A stretch of DNA of 64,000 nucleotides from Pseudocolwellia sp. AS88 (GTDB lineage: Bacteria > Pseudomonadota > Gammaproteobacteria > Enterobacterales > Alteromonadaceae): NCBI RefSeq assembly GCF_030551755.1, contig NZ_JAUPEC010000009.1:62001-126000 (forward strand). The letters are read 5' to 3'. A program made the translations under genes and the position numbers. This document shows positions 48,739-57,724 of the stretch, one piece after another. A model generated the notes under the pieces. It was not told the origin of the DNA. It saw only the letters and a list, made by a program, of their open reading frames with translations, and made no database searches. Position 1 is the stretch's first letter, and every line of letters begins with the position of its first letter.

Positions 48739-50466
48739 TTAGTTTACAGAAAGGTTATTTGTAAATGCATGTTTTCTGTTCCATCGTTGAATAACAATAG
48801 AGCAAAAAACAATATTAAGAAGTAGCACAGTTAAACTACAAGGTAAGTAATACACACTAAAACCATCAACCAAGCCTATAGGTGAAAATAGTAGATATAA
48901 CTGAACAATTAGAGCCGCTAAAGTAATGGCGACCGGTTGTGCATATTTCCATGGCACAAGATTAACAGAACCTGTGGACTTGAAAATAATCTCCCCTTCA
49001 CGTGGATAGAAATGACCTATTAACAACATCATACTAACTTCAATAACAAATAAAATTGCGTATATATGGATGAAGTTAATATCAACTTCTATTACAAACT
49101 TTAAAATTCCATAAGTTATTACATGAAATATGATCACTACCTTGGCTGCTATTGCAGGTACTTTAGCAGTGAAAAAACCGACTAAAACAATCGTAATCAC
49201 AGGAATATTATAAAAGCCTGTAAATATACGGATTATTTGCCATAAGCCTTCAGGAGCAAACATCAATAAAGGTGCGACAATAAAAGAGAATAATGCGATA
49301 ACTACACTCGCAATTTTGGCGACCTTAATCAGTTGTTTGTCAGAGACTTTATCTTTTTTAAATGGCATATAAACATCTAAACAGAAAAGTGTCGCTGCAC
49401 TGTTTAATAAAGAATTGAATGAGCTAAAAACAGTGCCTAATAATACGGCTAAGAAAAAACCTGACATATAATTTGGCAATACATCTTTAACTAATTGTGG
49501 GTAAGCTAAATCGAATGATGGTAGTTCTTTCCCTTGATATAAGTGGAATGCAATAACTCCTGGTAACATCATTAAAAATGGTACTAACAATTTAAAGTAG
49601 CCTGATAGTAGAACACCTTTTTGTCCTTCAGCTAAATTTTTTGCGCCTAATGTTCTTTGTATAACATATTGATTAGTACACCAATAAAATAAGTTAGCGA
49701 AAATCATTCCGGTAAAGATTGTTCCAAAAGGAACAGGATCACTTTCACCACCTATGGCATTAAGCTTTTCGGTGTGGTCATTTAAAATAGTATCAACACC
49801 AGCACCTATATCTCCCCCTCCTAATAAAGATAAACCAAGCACTGGAACTAGAATACCAATAATAAGTAAACCAACACCATTTAAAGTGTCTGACACAGCA
49901 ACAGCTTTTAAGCCACCGAATATTGCATATAACGCACCGACACTGCCCACCATTACAATAGTAAGAACTAAACTAAGTTCATAACTTAAATTAAGTAATT
50001 CAGGTACATCAAATAAGCGTAAAACAGCTACAGAACCGGCATATAACACTGAAGGGATTGTGATTAGCCCATAACCCACCATAAATAAGACTACGGTCAT
50101 TCTTCTTACTGAATCATCAAAGCGTGATTTTAAAAATTCAGGTAAGGTAGTAAAAGCGCCGGCAAGGTATTTAGGTAGGAAAACTAACGCCATAACAATA
50201 GTAGCAAACCCAGCGGTTACTTCCCAAGCCATAGCACTTAAGTTGAACTTGTAAGCTGAGCCGTTAAGCCCTATAAGCTGCTCTGCGGATAAATTAGTAA
50301 GCAACATAGATCCAGCGATAAATACACCTGTTAGTCCCCTACCTGCTAGAAAATAACCGTCTTTTGAATCGGTTTCACCTTTTGTTTTTTGGTAAGAGAT
50401 CCATGCAACTATCCCCATAAAAAACATACATGATGCCAGTGTCGAAAATATTTGTATCGATGACAT
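48739..50466 (-). CDS. Solute:sodium symporter, SGLT-like
   Basis: 575 residues with about 14 transmembrane segments. Family signatures include YFLAGRGLTGVFIAGSMLLT near residue 38, YAIFGGLKAVAVSDTLNG and YWCTNQYVIQRTLGAKN, the last close to SGLT-type sugar symporters. It should carry a sugar or sugar derivative with Na+ across the inner membrane. It follows the GH31 gene in the same direction after 168 bases with no palindrome of its own, so it is probably transcribed from the GH31 promoter. Confidence 0.92.
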   Translation of the reverse strand: MSSIQIFSTLASCMFFMGIVAWISYQKTKGETDSKDGYFLAGRGLTGVFIAGSMLLTNLSAEQLIGLNGSAYKFNLSAMAWEVTAGFATIVMALVFLPKYLAGAFTTLPEFLKSRFDDSVRRMTVVLFMVGYGLITIPSVLYAGSVAVLRLFDVPELLNLSYELSLVLTIVMVGSVGALYAIFGGLKAVAVSDTLNGVGLLIIGILVPVLGLSLLGGGDIGAGVDTILNDHTEKLNAIGGESDPVPFGTIFTGMIFANLFYWCTNQYVIQRTLGAKNLAEGQKGVLLSGYFKLLVPFLMMLPGVIAFHLYQGKELPSFDLAYPQLVKDVLPNYMSGFFLAVLLGTVFSSFNSLLNSAATLFCLDVYMPFKKDKVSDKQLIKVAKIASVVIALFSFIVAPLLMFAPEGLWQIIRIFTGFYNIPVITIVLVGFFTAKVPAIAAKVVIIFHVITYGILKFVIEVDINFIHIYAILFVIEVSMMLLIGHFYPREGEIIFKSTGSVNLVPWKYAQPVAITLAALIVQLYLLFSPIGLVDGFSVYYLPCSLTVLLLNIVFCSIVIQRWNRKHAFTNNLSVN

Positions 50467-50634
50467 TTTGAAAAATCCCCGTTTGTGAAGACACTAACTA
50501 AGCCCGTTAAAACTTTTTATGTTCAAATTTATTAGAGCTTATTGCTCTTTAATGTTTGTTTTAGTGAACAGTTATAACGTGTAGCTGTTAGTGTCTTTTA
50601 TTATAATTTTTATAATTTTTATATTTTTTTTACT

Positions 50635-52710
50635 TTATACCGTCCAATACTCGGTAATAGTTGCAATTGAATCTACTTCATCCGTATGTTCAATTTCAGC
50701 ACCCAAAGGAATTGTTTTACCTACTAATGCAAAAACAGCAATTTCTGAAAGCTTTAATGTGAGTTGATGAACTTTACCACCCGTAAAGCTTCGGTTTTGA
50801 TTGTCGTTCATCATCTTCCAATCGCCTTCAGGTAAATAAAACTCTACTTGTCCACCCGGCTGTAAACAAGGAACAACGAGTAAATCATCACCAAACATAT
50901 ATTGATCTTCAAAATGCCATGCAGCTTTATCATCAGGAAAAGCTAAAACCATAGCTCTTTGAACTGGTAAACCTGAAGCTGTAGATTGTTGCGCTGTTTT
51001 CTGAATATAAGGTAATAATGTATATCGTAATTTTAATGCTTGGTTTGCACATACTTCAGCAGCTTCTCCATAAGCCCATGGTTCGCGTTGACCAATACCA
51101 TGCAAACGCATGTGAGCTGAAAACACACTTGCCTGGATCCAACGTACAAAGAGTTCTGCATCACGTGTATCTTTATAGAAGCCACCAACATCAGTTGCAT
51201 AAAATGGTGAACCTGAAAGTCCCCAAGATAATCCACCACGAATACTCGCAGCTAATCCACCCCAATCAGCTTGAGGGTCTCCGCCCCACTGACTTGGATA
51301 ATTTTGAGAACCAATCCAGGCAGAACGACTAAATAAGAAAGGACCATTTTTGCTATAACGTTGTGCCGCTTCATATACACAGCGGTTATAAAGTAAAGTA
51401 TAAATATTATGTAACGCTTGGCCTGACTCTCCATTATGAGCAAGCATGTTATCGTCTTCTATTTGCTCACCAAAATCGGCCTTGATCATATCGATACCTA
51501 GATCAAATAACGGCTTGTGGCTTTCACACCAAAACTCGTAAGCTTCAGGGTGAGTAAAATCTAAAATACCTGACTTAGGTAATGGCGTAAGTACCTCACC
51601 AAACGCACTCATATCCCAATCATACTGAAATGATTTTCCAGTTCGTTTGTCTTTAATCAACCAACCTTTCTTATCTAAAGTATCGAATAAGTCGTTTTCG
51701 ACTGAAATCATTGGGTATTCCCAAATACACACTTTAAAATTCATCGCTTTTAAATCGTTGATGACTTTAGCTGGGTTATCGTATCTAGATTTATCCCATT
51801 CAAAGGCAAAGCGAGTATCGGTATCTTGCCATGCACGGCCATCAAGGGTGATCACATCGCATGGCATATTATGTTCACGCACAGCTTTTGCTGTACTCAT
51901 TAGTTCAGGAACATCTTTGTAATATGCTTTAGATAAAATAACACCGAAGCTCCAATCAGGAGGCGTTGGCGCTTTACCGGTAATATGGGTGTACAGATCT
52001 AGCATGTCAGCACTAGAGTCTGCATGTAATAAGAAAATATCTGCGTAATTATCTTCTACAAGTAAACCGTATGAGCGTTGGGACCAAGGAGCGAATCCAA
52101 CCCCATGAGTTACGGGAGCAGGTGTATGAACGAAAAGTCCCCAACCTGAAGGGCTCCATGCAAATGGCACATTTTTATATGATATTTCAGCATTTACACC
52201 TAATGCATCATGATTAAAAGAGCGAATTAGTTGCCCTCTTTTATCTAACTTACCCCACTTTTCACCTAAACCATAAACAGGCTCGCTAGAACCTAACTCA
52301 AATGACATAAACCATTTGTCTTCAATTTTAGTTAAAGGAGGTAATCGGTATTGACGCACAAAATGACCATCTTTTGGTGTAGATTGAATAACTTTATCAA
52401 GCTTAGTTAATACGAAATTAAACGGAGAGTGTTCTATGATTAATTTATAGTCACCTGCTGAAATAATAGATTTATCATCAAAGCTTTCTAACTCTGTTTC
52501 GATAACCAGGGGGGCATTTTTTATCATTTCATAATTGTATTGTCTTGCTTCGCCTAATTGAAAGCGCACACCAGCATTTGATAAAGAAATACGGATCATT
52601 CCCTCATTTGTATTGAATTCAACAACGTTATTACTGATGCTAGCTTTACCTATAATGATAAGCTGTTTCATATCATTCCATTGAGGACTGTTTACATTAA
52701 ATTCAGACAT
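50635..52710 (-). CDS. GH31 family alpha-glycosidase
   Basis: 691 residues with no signal peptide, so cytoplasmic. GH31 catalytic residues are visible: nucleophile Asp412 in IKADFGE and acid/base Asp478 in QWGGDPQADW. Further signatures are EPVYGLGEKWG, TLDGRAWQDT and FYATDVGGFY. It releases an alpha-linked sugar from a glycoside. Compared with E. coli YihQ sulfoquinovosidase, the sulfonate-binding Arg and Trp (in its RVMW segment) and the Tyr after DIGG are not found in equivalent places here (TRFAFEW and DVGGF), so it is closer to YicI-type alpha-xylosidases/glucosidases. Substrate unresolved. Divergent from the GntR regulator, with an operator 40 bases upstream. Confidence 0.93.
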   Translation of the reverse strand: MSEFNVNSPQWNDMKQLIIIGKASISNNVVEFNTNEGMIRISLSNAGVRFQLGEARQYNYEMIKNAPLVIETELESFDDKSIISAGDYKLIIEHSPFNFVLTKLDKVIQSTPKDGHFVRQYRLPPLTKIEDKWFMSFELGSSEPVYGLGEKWGKLDKRGQLIRSFNHDALGVNAEISYKNVPFAWSPSGWGLFVHTPAPVTHGVGFAPWSQRSYGLLVEDNYADIFLLHADSSADMLDLYTHITGKAPTPPDWSFGVILSKAYYKDVPELMSTAKAVREHNMPCDVITLDGRAWQDTDTRFAFEWDKSRYDNPAKVINDLKAMNFKVCIWEYPMISVENDLFDTLDKKGWLIKDKRTGKSFQYDWDMSAFGEVLTPLPKSGILDFTHPEAYEFWCESHKPLFDLGIDMIKADFGEQIEDDNMLAHNGESGQALHNIYTLLYNRCVYEAAQRYSKNGPFLFSRSAWIGSQNYPSQWGGDPQADWGGLAASIRGGLSWGLSGSPFYATDVGGFYKDTRDAELFVRWIQASVFSAHMRLHGIGQREPWAYGEAAEVCANQALKLRYTLLPYIQKTAQQSTASGLPVQRAMVLAFPDDKAAWHFEDQYMFGDDLLVVPCLQPGGQVEFYLPEGDWKMMNDNQNRSFTGGKVHQLTLKLSEIAVFALVGKTIPLGAEIEHTDEVDSIATITEYWTV

Positions 52711-52749
52711 CGCTAAACTCCAATTATTAATTTATTTCGAAAAAAGATA

Positions 52750-52761
52750 TCTTATATAAGA
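52750..52761. promoter_or_regulatory. Operator copy 2 (TCTTATATAAGA), between GH31 and gntR genes
   Basis: A perfect 12-bp palindrome 40 bases before the GH31 start and 173 bases before the regulator start. Its location in the divergent promoter region fits control of the GH31-symporter unit and possibly autoregulation. Confidence 0.75.
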
Positions 52762-52934
52762 CATAAAAGATAGTAATTTTAGCGAGTAACTATCAATAAT
52801 TATTTTATTAAGGGATAAATAGACAACAAGTATTTATAATATAATGCTTTAATAGTATTGTTCCATTGTATTTGTTTATATAATCGCCGTAAGTTATCTT
52901 GATAAACTCAGTCTAGGACTATTTGTAGTAACCA

Positions 52935-53684
52935 ATGAAAAAAAATAAATTCGAAAGTAAACTTAGCTCAAATGGCCCTTCATACCAGCCTCTTTATAAA
53001 CAAGTTGAAGAATATGTGACTCAACTGATCGTAGAGCAACGCTGGAAACCAGGAGAAATGCTACCTAATGAGTTTCAACTTGCTGATGAATTTAATGTAA
53101 GCCAAGGTACAGTGCGCAAAGCATTAAACATATTAACTGCAGACAAGATTTTAGAGAGAAAGCAAGGTGTTGGTACTTTTGTTTCAGAACGCACTAGCCA
53201 AAGTGCTTTGTATAAATTCTTCCCTATTGTAGCTGATGGTAATAAGCCTGAATTACCTAAATCAGAGACTTTATCTCGAAAAATTGAACTTGCTACTGGC
53301 GATATTGCCGAGAATTTACAACTCAAAGATGATGAAGAAGTTATTGTTTTATCTCGCAAAAGAAAGATTGATGGTGAACTTTGTATATTAGAAGACATTT
53401 ATCTGCCTAAAAAATATTTTGAAGGCTTAATAGAAGAAGCGGATATCCCGCATACCTTATATCACTTCTATCAAACCAATTATCATCATACAGTTCATAA
53501 TATTTCTGACCGTATTAAAGCAGTTCTGGCAAATGAAAGTGACGCAAAGCAATTGAATATTTCGGTTAACGAACCGCTACTAACTTTTACTCGTATAGCA
53601 CACTCATTAGAAGGTAAACTTATTGAGTATAGAAAAACCCGTTGTTTGTCTGATAAATATCACTATTTAGCTGACATCATGTAA
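52935..53684 (+). CDS. GntR-family (HutC subfamily) regulator with UTRA ligand domain
   Basis: 249 residues. N-terminal winged helix at about 15-85 (PLYKQVEEYVTQLIVEQRW, LPNEFQLADEFNVSQGTVRKA, LERKQGVGTFVSE) and a C-terminal UTRA domain at about 105-245 (VIVLSRKRKIDGELCILEDI, ENPLLTF-like segment NEPLLTFTRIAHSLEGK). Such proteins usually repress until a sugar-like or amine effector binds. It sits at the centre of the locus, divergent from GH31 and ahead of the aldo-keto reductase operon, and is the natural candidate to bind TCTTATATAAGA. Confidence 0.94.
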   Translation: MKKNKFESKLSSNGPSYQPLYKQVEEYVTQLIVEQRWKPGEMLPNEFQLADEFNVSQGTVRKALNILTADKILERKQGVGTFVSERTSQSALYKFFPIVADGNKPELPKSETLSRKIELATGDIAENLQLKDDEEVIVLSRKRKIDGELCILEDIYLPKKYFEGLIEEADIPHTLYHFYQTNYHHTVHNISDRIKAVLANESDAKQLNISVNEPLLTFTRIAHSLEGKLIEYRKTRCLSDKYHYLADIM

Positions 53685-53814
53685 TTTATATCTATACACC
53701 TCAATGTAAATTTCAATTTTATATTGAGGTGACATGTTATCGTCTCCTACCTTCTTTTATTGCTCAAACACCCTCCTCTTTTTAAATAAAGTCAATATTT
53801 AATCAAATAACTGT

Positions 53815-53842
53815 TTGACAAAAACACAGTCTTATATAAGAT
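53815..53842 (+). promoter_or_regulatory. Reductase-operon promoter overlapped by operator copy 3
   Basis: TTGACA (53815-53820) and TAAGAT (53837-53842) with a 16-base spacer form a plausible promoter. The palindrome TCTTATATAAGA (53830-53841) covers the -10, the classic geometry of a repressor site. It lies 39 bases before the aldo-keto reductase start. Confidence 0.65.
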
Positions 53843-53880
53843 ACATAACATTAGTTATTTTATAAGACAAAGGTGTACAG

Positions 53881-54840
53881 ATGGAAAGCATAGATATTTA
53901 TAAGGTTGGCTTAGGATTATGGAAACTTCCAGAATCAGATTGTGCAGATATTGTATATAACGCTATAAAAATTGGTTATAGACATTTAGACAGTGCGTGT
54001 GACTACGGTAATGAAGTTGAAGTAGGTAAAGGTATTGCACGTGCAATAGAAGAAGGTATTTGTACTCGTGCAGACTTAAAAATCACTTCAAAGCTTTGGA
54101 ATACGTATCACGCTAAAGAACATGTAGAACTTGCGCTTCAAAAATCGTTAACGGATTTAGGTTTAACATATTTAGATACTTATTTAATACATTTCCCTAT
54201 CGCTCAACCATTTGTGCCATTTGAAACACGCTACCCACCCGAATGGATTTTTGATACGGAATCAGACTCTCCAGAAATGGTTATAGCACCAGTGCCTTTA
54301 CAAGAAACTTGGCAGGCTATGGAGTCGTTAAGTGAAAAAGGTTTAGTAAAAGAAATTGGTATTTGTAATTACAACTCTGGTTTATTAAACGACTTGATGG
54401 CTTACGCGAAAATAAAACCAGCGCAACTGCAAATAGAATCGCACCCTTATCTCACTCAAGAAAAATTAATTAAGTTAGCAAAAAGCTACAACATTAGTGT
54501 CACGGCTTTTTCTCCTTTAGGTGCGTTATCTTATCTTGAATTAGATATGGCCAAGCAAAGTGAATCTGTATTAGAGAAAGATGTTGTTATTAAAGCCGCA
54601 GAACGTTTAAACAAAACTCCTGCACAAATAGTTTTACGCTGGGGTGTGCAACGCGGTTGTTCAATTATTCCTAAAAGCAGTAACCTTAATCGCTTAAAAG
54701 AAAATATTAGTATTTTCGACTTTAGTTTATCTGAAGATGAAATGACGGCTATTTCGGCACTTAACATCAACAAACGTTTTAACGATCCAGGTGACTTCTG
54801 CGAAGCAGCTTTCAATAAATTTTATCCTATCTACGATTAA
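53881..54840 (+). CDS. Aldo-keto reductase
   Basis: 319 residues of the AKR superfamily, related to aldose/xylose reductases (ETWQAMESLSEKGLVKEIGI, LQIESHPYLTQEKL, IIPKSSNLNRLKENI for the NADP(H) site, and C-terminal RFNDPGDF). Catalytic tetrad visible as Asp37, Tyr42, Lys71 and His104. It reduces an aldehyde or aldose with NAD(P)H. In known oxygenolytic sulfoquinovose pathways an AKR reduces 6-oxo-glucose to glucose; the neighbouring dioxygenase makes that role plausible here. First gene of a three-gene operon; AAAGGTG precedes the ATG. Confidence 0.93.
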   Translation: MESIDIYKVGLGLWKLPESDCADIVYNAIKIGYRHLDSACDYGNEVEVGKGIARAIEEGICTRADLKITSKLWNTYHAKEHVELALQKSLTDLGLTYLDTYLIHFPIAQPFVPFETRYPPEWIFDTESDSPEMVIAPVPLQETWQAMESLSEKGLVKEIGICNYNSGLLNDLMAYAKIKPAQLQIESHPYLTQEKLIKLAKSYNISVTAFSPLGALSYLELDMAKQSESVLEKDVVIKAAERLNKTPAQIVLRWGVQRGCSIIPKSSNLNRLKENISIFDFSLSEDEMTAISALNINKRFNDPGDFCEAAFNKFYPIYD

Positions 54841-54849
54841 GGAAATCTT

Positions 54850-55827
54850 ATGGCTTACATTAGTAATATGCTCGACGATTTGAGAAATTCCGCTGAAGAG
54901 TTCCCTGCTATTATCGTTAATGATGGTTCAATTAAAACTATTGAAGAAGCGACATCATGGATATCAAGCAACCTATTAACATTACAAACTGAATTAAATT
55001 GCACAGGAGCAATTCTTTTCAGAGGCTTCCCTGTAACAAATGCACAAACTTACGATGATTTCTTTTCTGCTTTTGGTTATCCAAACTTTACTTATAAAGA
55101 ATCTTTATCGAACGCGGTACGCATTAATTATACTGAGTATGTGTTTACAGCTAATGAAGCTCCTAAAGACGTAGAGATATATCTTCATAATGAAATGGCT
55201 CAAACGCCTATTTATCCAGAAAGGATATCTCTTTTCTGTGAGGAAGCAGCTGACCATGGCGGCGCTACCGTTATATGTCGCTCTGACGAGATATATAAAC
55301 AATTGGTTGAATTTGACCCAGAAACAACTAATAAATTAGAACAAGTTGGTATTAAATACACAACAATAATGCCAGGTGAAGATAGACCAGAATCAGGTCA
55401 AGGTAGAAGCTGGCGTAGTACTTTAAGTGTATCTGACGTAGCTAGAGCAGAAGAAAAGCTTAAAGAATTAGGATATACATGGCAATGGTTAGAAGACGGA
55501 TCTTTAAAAGCTCAAACTGCTGCTTTACCTGCTATTAGAACCTTACAGGGTGATAGAAAAGTATTCTTTAACCAAATAATTGCAGCATATAAAGGTTGGC
55601 AAGGTGTTAACGAAGATCCATCAGTAGCCTTATGTTTTGGCGATAATACATTTTTTACTAAAAGCTATTTAGATAAAGTTGTTTCTATCTCTGAATCTGT
55701 TTCTTATAACATTGACTGGCAGAATGGTGATGTGGCTTTAGTAGATAACAATTTAGCTATGCATGGTAGACGTCCATATTCAGGCGAAACCAAACGTAAA
55801 GTTCTTGTAGTTTTAGGCCAAAAATAG
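54850..55827 (+). CDS. TauD/TfdA-type Fe(II)/2-oxoglutarate dioxygenase
   Basis: 325 residues. The facial triad is visible as His113 and Glu115 in YLHNEMA and His305 in LAMHGRRPYSG, with Arg316 as likely 2-oxoglutarate contact. It resembles clavaminate synthase/SyrP-like members (AILFRGFPV, FEEAADHGG-like CEEAADHGGATVI), which use Glu rather than Asp in the second position. TauD relatives cleave sulfonates by hydroxylating the carbon next to sulfur, releasing sulfite and an aldehyde. Placement between an aldehyde-reducing AKR and a putative sulfate exporter points to desulfonation of a sugar sulfonate. It lies 9 bases after the reductase gene, with AGGAAA as ribosome site. Confidence 0.88.
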   Translation: MAYISNMLDDLRNSAEEFPAIIVNDGSIKTIEEATSWISSNLLTLQTELNCTGAILFRGFPVTNAQTYDDFFSAFGYPNFTYKESLSNAVRINYTEYVFTANEAPKDVEIYLHNEMAQTPIYPERISLFCEEAADHGGATVICRSDEIYKQLVEFDPETTNKLEQVGIKYTTIMPGEDRPESGQGRSWRSTLSVSDVARAEEKLKELGYTWQWLEDGSLKAQTAALPAIRTLQGDRKVFFNQIIAAYKGWQGVNEDPSVALCFGDNTFFTKSYLDKVVSISESVSYNIDWQNGDVALVDNNLAMHGRRPYSGETKRKVLVVLGQK

Positions 55828-55831
55828 AGTT

Positions 55832-56818
55832 ATGGCTATCAATATTAAAGCGCTATTACCTGGTATAAGTGTAACAACTATTACTGGGTTAGCGGCTTTG
55901 TTTTTAAGTGAACATTATGGTGCTCCAGCCATGCTATTTGCCTTACTGCTAGGTATAGCTATGTCATTTCTTTACGAAGATTCACCTTGTACAAAAGGAA
56001 TTGAGTTTGCTGCAACGTTTATATTAAGAGTTGGAGTAGCCTTACTTGGGTTGAGGATTGCACTCAACGATCTTGTATCTTTAGGCTGGGAAGCGATTAT
56101 CATTTTAATTGTAGCTATAGCAAGCACCATTTGCTTAGGTATCATCTTGTCAAAGCAAATGAAGTTAAGTAAAAGCTTTGGCGCACTTACTGGTGGTTCT
56201 GTTGCTATTTGTGGAGCTTCAGCAGCAATGGCAATCACAGCAATACTGCCTGAACATAAAAACAAGGAAAGAGATACTTTAGTTACCATTATAGGTGTCA
56301 CTTCTTTATCAACCATAGCTATGGTTGTATACCCTATCCTAGTTACCTATTTAGGATTAAATGATATCGATTCAGGTTTCTTCTTAGGTGGAACAATACA
56401 CGATGTGGCTCAAGTCGTTGGAGCTGGTTATTCGATTAGCGAAGACACTGGTGATATGTCAACATTAGTAAAATTAGTGCGTGTAAGTTTATTAATGCCT
56501 GTAGTATTAGCCATGTTGTTTGTTATTAAACTCAATACAAGTGGCGATCATAAAGGAGCTAAAGCAGCTAAAGTACCGGGATTTCTAATTGCTTTTGTTA
56601 TTCTTATGATAATCAATTCATGTTTTACGCTTCCAGAATTGATAGTGGAACCAGCAACAAGTTTTTCACGCTTTGCTTTAGTTATATCGATCACTGCGAT
56701 AGGCATGAAATCAAATTTTGCTAAGCTTAAATCTGTAGGTTTTAAACCCATTGTATTAATGATGGTGGAGACTTTATGGATTGCGGCAGTAATTTTAGCA
56801 GCGATTTGTTTTATTTAA
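55832..56818 (+). CDS. YeiH-family putative sulfate exporter
   Basis: 328 residues with about ten transmembrane segments. Family signatures include GIEFAATFILRVGVALLGLRI, LTGGSVAICGASAAMAI, GGTIHDVAQVVGAGYSI and the C-terminal IGMKSNF. The YeiH family (UPF0324) is annotated as putative sulfate exporters and recurs near sulfonate catabolic genes. Here it starts 4 bases after the dioxygenase stop, so it is probably co-translated and would remove sulfite or sulfate. Transport has rarely been measured for this family. Confidence 0.9.
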   Translation: MAINIKALLPGISVTTITGLAALFLSEHYGAPAMLFALLLGIAMSFLYEDSPCTKGIEFAATFILRVGVALLGLRIALNDLVSLGWEAIIILIVAIASTICLGIILSKQMKLSKSFGALTGGSVAICGASAAMAITAILPEHKNKERDTLVTIIGVTSLSTIAMVVYPILVTYLGLNDIDSGFFLGGTIHDVAQVVGAGYSISEDTGDMSTLVKLVRVSLLMPVVLAMLFVIKLNTSGDHKGAKAAKVPGFLIAFVILMIINSCFTLPELIVEPATSFSRFALVISITAIGMKSNFAKLKSVGFKPIVLMMVETLWIAAVILAAICFI

Positions 56819-56861
56819 AGGCTGTGAGTTTTATTAATAAAAAAGAGAAGACATCTGGAGG

Positions 56862-56898
56862 ATTGAGTAAGTAACATTAAGATTGTTACTTACTCAAT
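56862..56898. terminator. Strong hairpin between convergent yeiH-like gene and pyrF
   Basis: ATTGAGTAAGTAACA (56862-56876) and TGTTACTTACTCAAT (56884-56898) are a perfect 15-bp inverted repeat with a 7-base loop. T runs are missing on both sides, so it may block read-through or stabilise 3' ends rather than act as a classic terminator. Confidence 0.6.
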
Positions 56899-56933
56899 TA
56901 GATTAAAGCTAAAGAGTATACTCGACTTCCTAA

Positions 56934-57629
56934 TTAAAGAAGTGAAGCATTAATACTTTGTAAAACACTATGAGGGTCATCAGCTTTAGTAATTGGGCGC
57001 CCTATCACTAAATAATCAACACCAACATCAATCGCTTCTCTCGGTGTCATTATTCTCTTTTGATCATCCGCAGATGCACCAGCAGGTCTAATACCTGGTG
57101 TGACTAATTTAAACTCTTTACCTTGAGTTTGCTTTAATGCTTCAGCTTCCCATGCAGAACACACAACGCCATCTAAGCCACTATTATTTGCTAAAGTAGC
57201 TAATGCCATCACTTGTTCTGCTGGTGTTTTAGTAATACCTAAACCTAATAAATCATCTTGACCCATGCTAGTTAACACCGTAACACCAATCAATAATGGC
57301 GCATCTTGCTTGTACGAAGCTAATGCATCTTTAGCCGCCACCATCATTTTTGTACCACCACTGGCATGAACATTTACCATCCACACACCTAAATCAGCAG
57401 AAGCACTAACTGCCTTTGCTACCGTATTAGGTATATCATGAAATTTTAAGTCTAAAAAAACATCAAAACCTTTACCTGTTAATGATTTAACAAATTCAGG
57501 ACCGAAATAAGTAAACATCTCTTTGCCTACTTTTAGACGACAATCACTTGGCTGTACTTTATCAACGAATGATAAAGCATCTGCTTTTTTATCGAAATCT
57601 AATGCAACAACAACTTTTGGATCTAACAT
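56934..57629 (-). CDS. pyrF: Orotidine 5'-phosphate decarboxylase
   Basis: 231 residues, the normal bacterial length. Active-site [15 protein letters not shown] (Lys-x-x-Asp catalytic array), [11 protein letters not shown] and [12 protein letters not shown] phosphate-binding loop. Last step of UMP synthesis. It follows lapB in the same direction after about 190 bases that contain a palindromic element. Confidence 0.97.
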   Translation of the reverse strand: MLDPKVVVALDFDKKADALSFVDKVQPSDCRLKVGKEMFTYFGPEFVKSLTGKGFDVFLDLKFHDIPNTVAKAVSASADLGVWMVNVHASGGTKMMVAAKDALASYKQDAPLLIGVTVLTSMGQDDLLGLGITKTPAEQVMALATLANNSGLDGVVCSAWEAEALKQTQGKEFKLVTPGIRPAGASADDQKRIMTPREAIDVGVDYLVIGRPITKADDPHSVLQSINASLL

Positions 57630-57724
57630 GGAGTTCCCTATTCTTTAATTCTTTCTTCAAACTAACTATAAGGGCTAGTCAATTTACAATAATAAATTAG
57701 CTTAATAAAGACTAGGTTCGAAGC

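Noticed and set aside
50635-52710. Confident naming of the GH31 enzyme as a sulfoquinovosidase (YihQ/SmoI)
   Set aside because: The characteristic sulfonate-binding residues were not found in equivalent positions, so only the family is called.
50635-52710. Naming the GH31 enzyme as alpha-xylosidase YicI
   Set aside because: It shares the YicI-type KADFGE and GGD motifs, but the neighbouring dioxygenase, reductase and exporter do not fit xyloside use; the substrate is left open.
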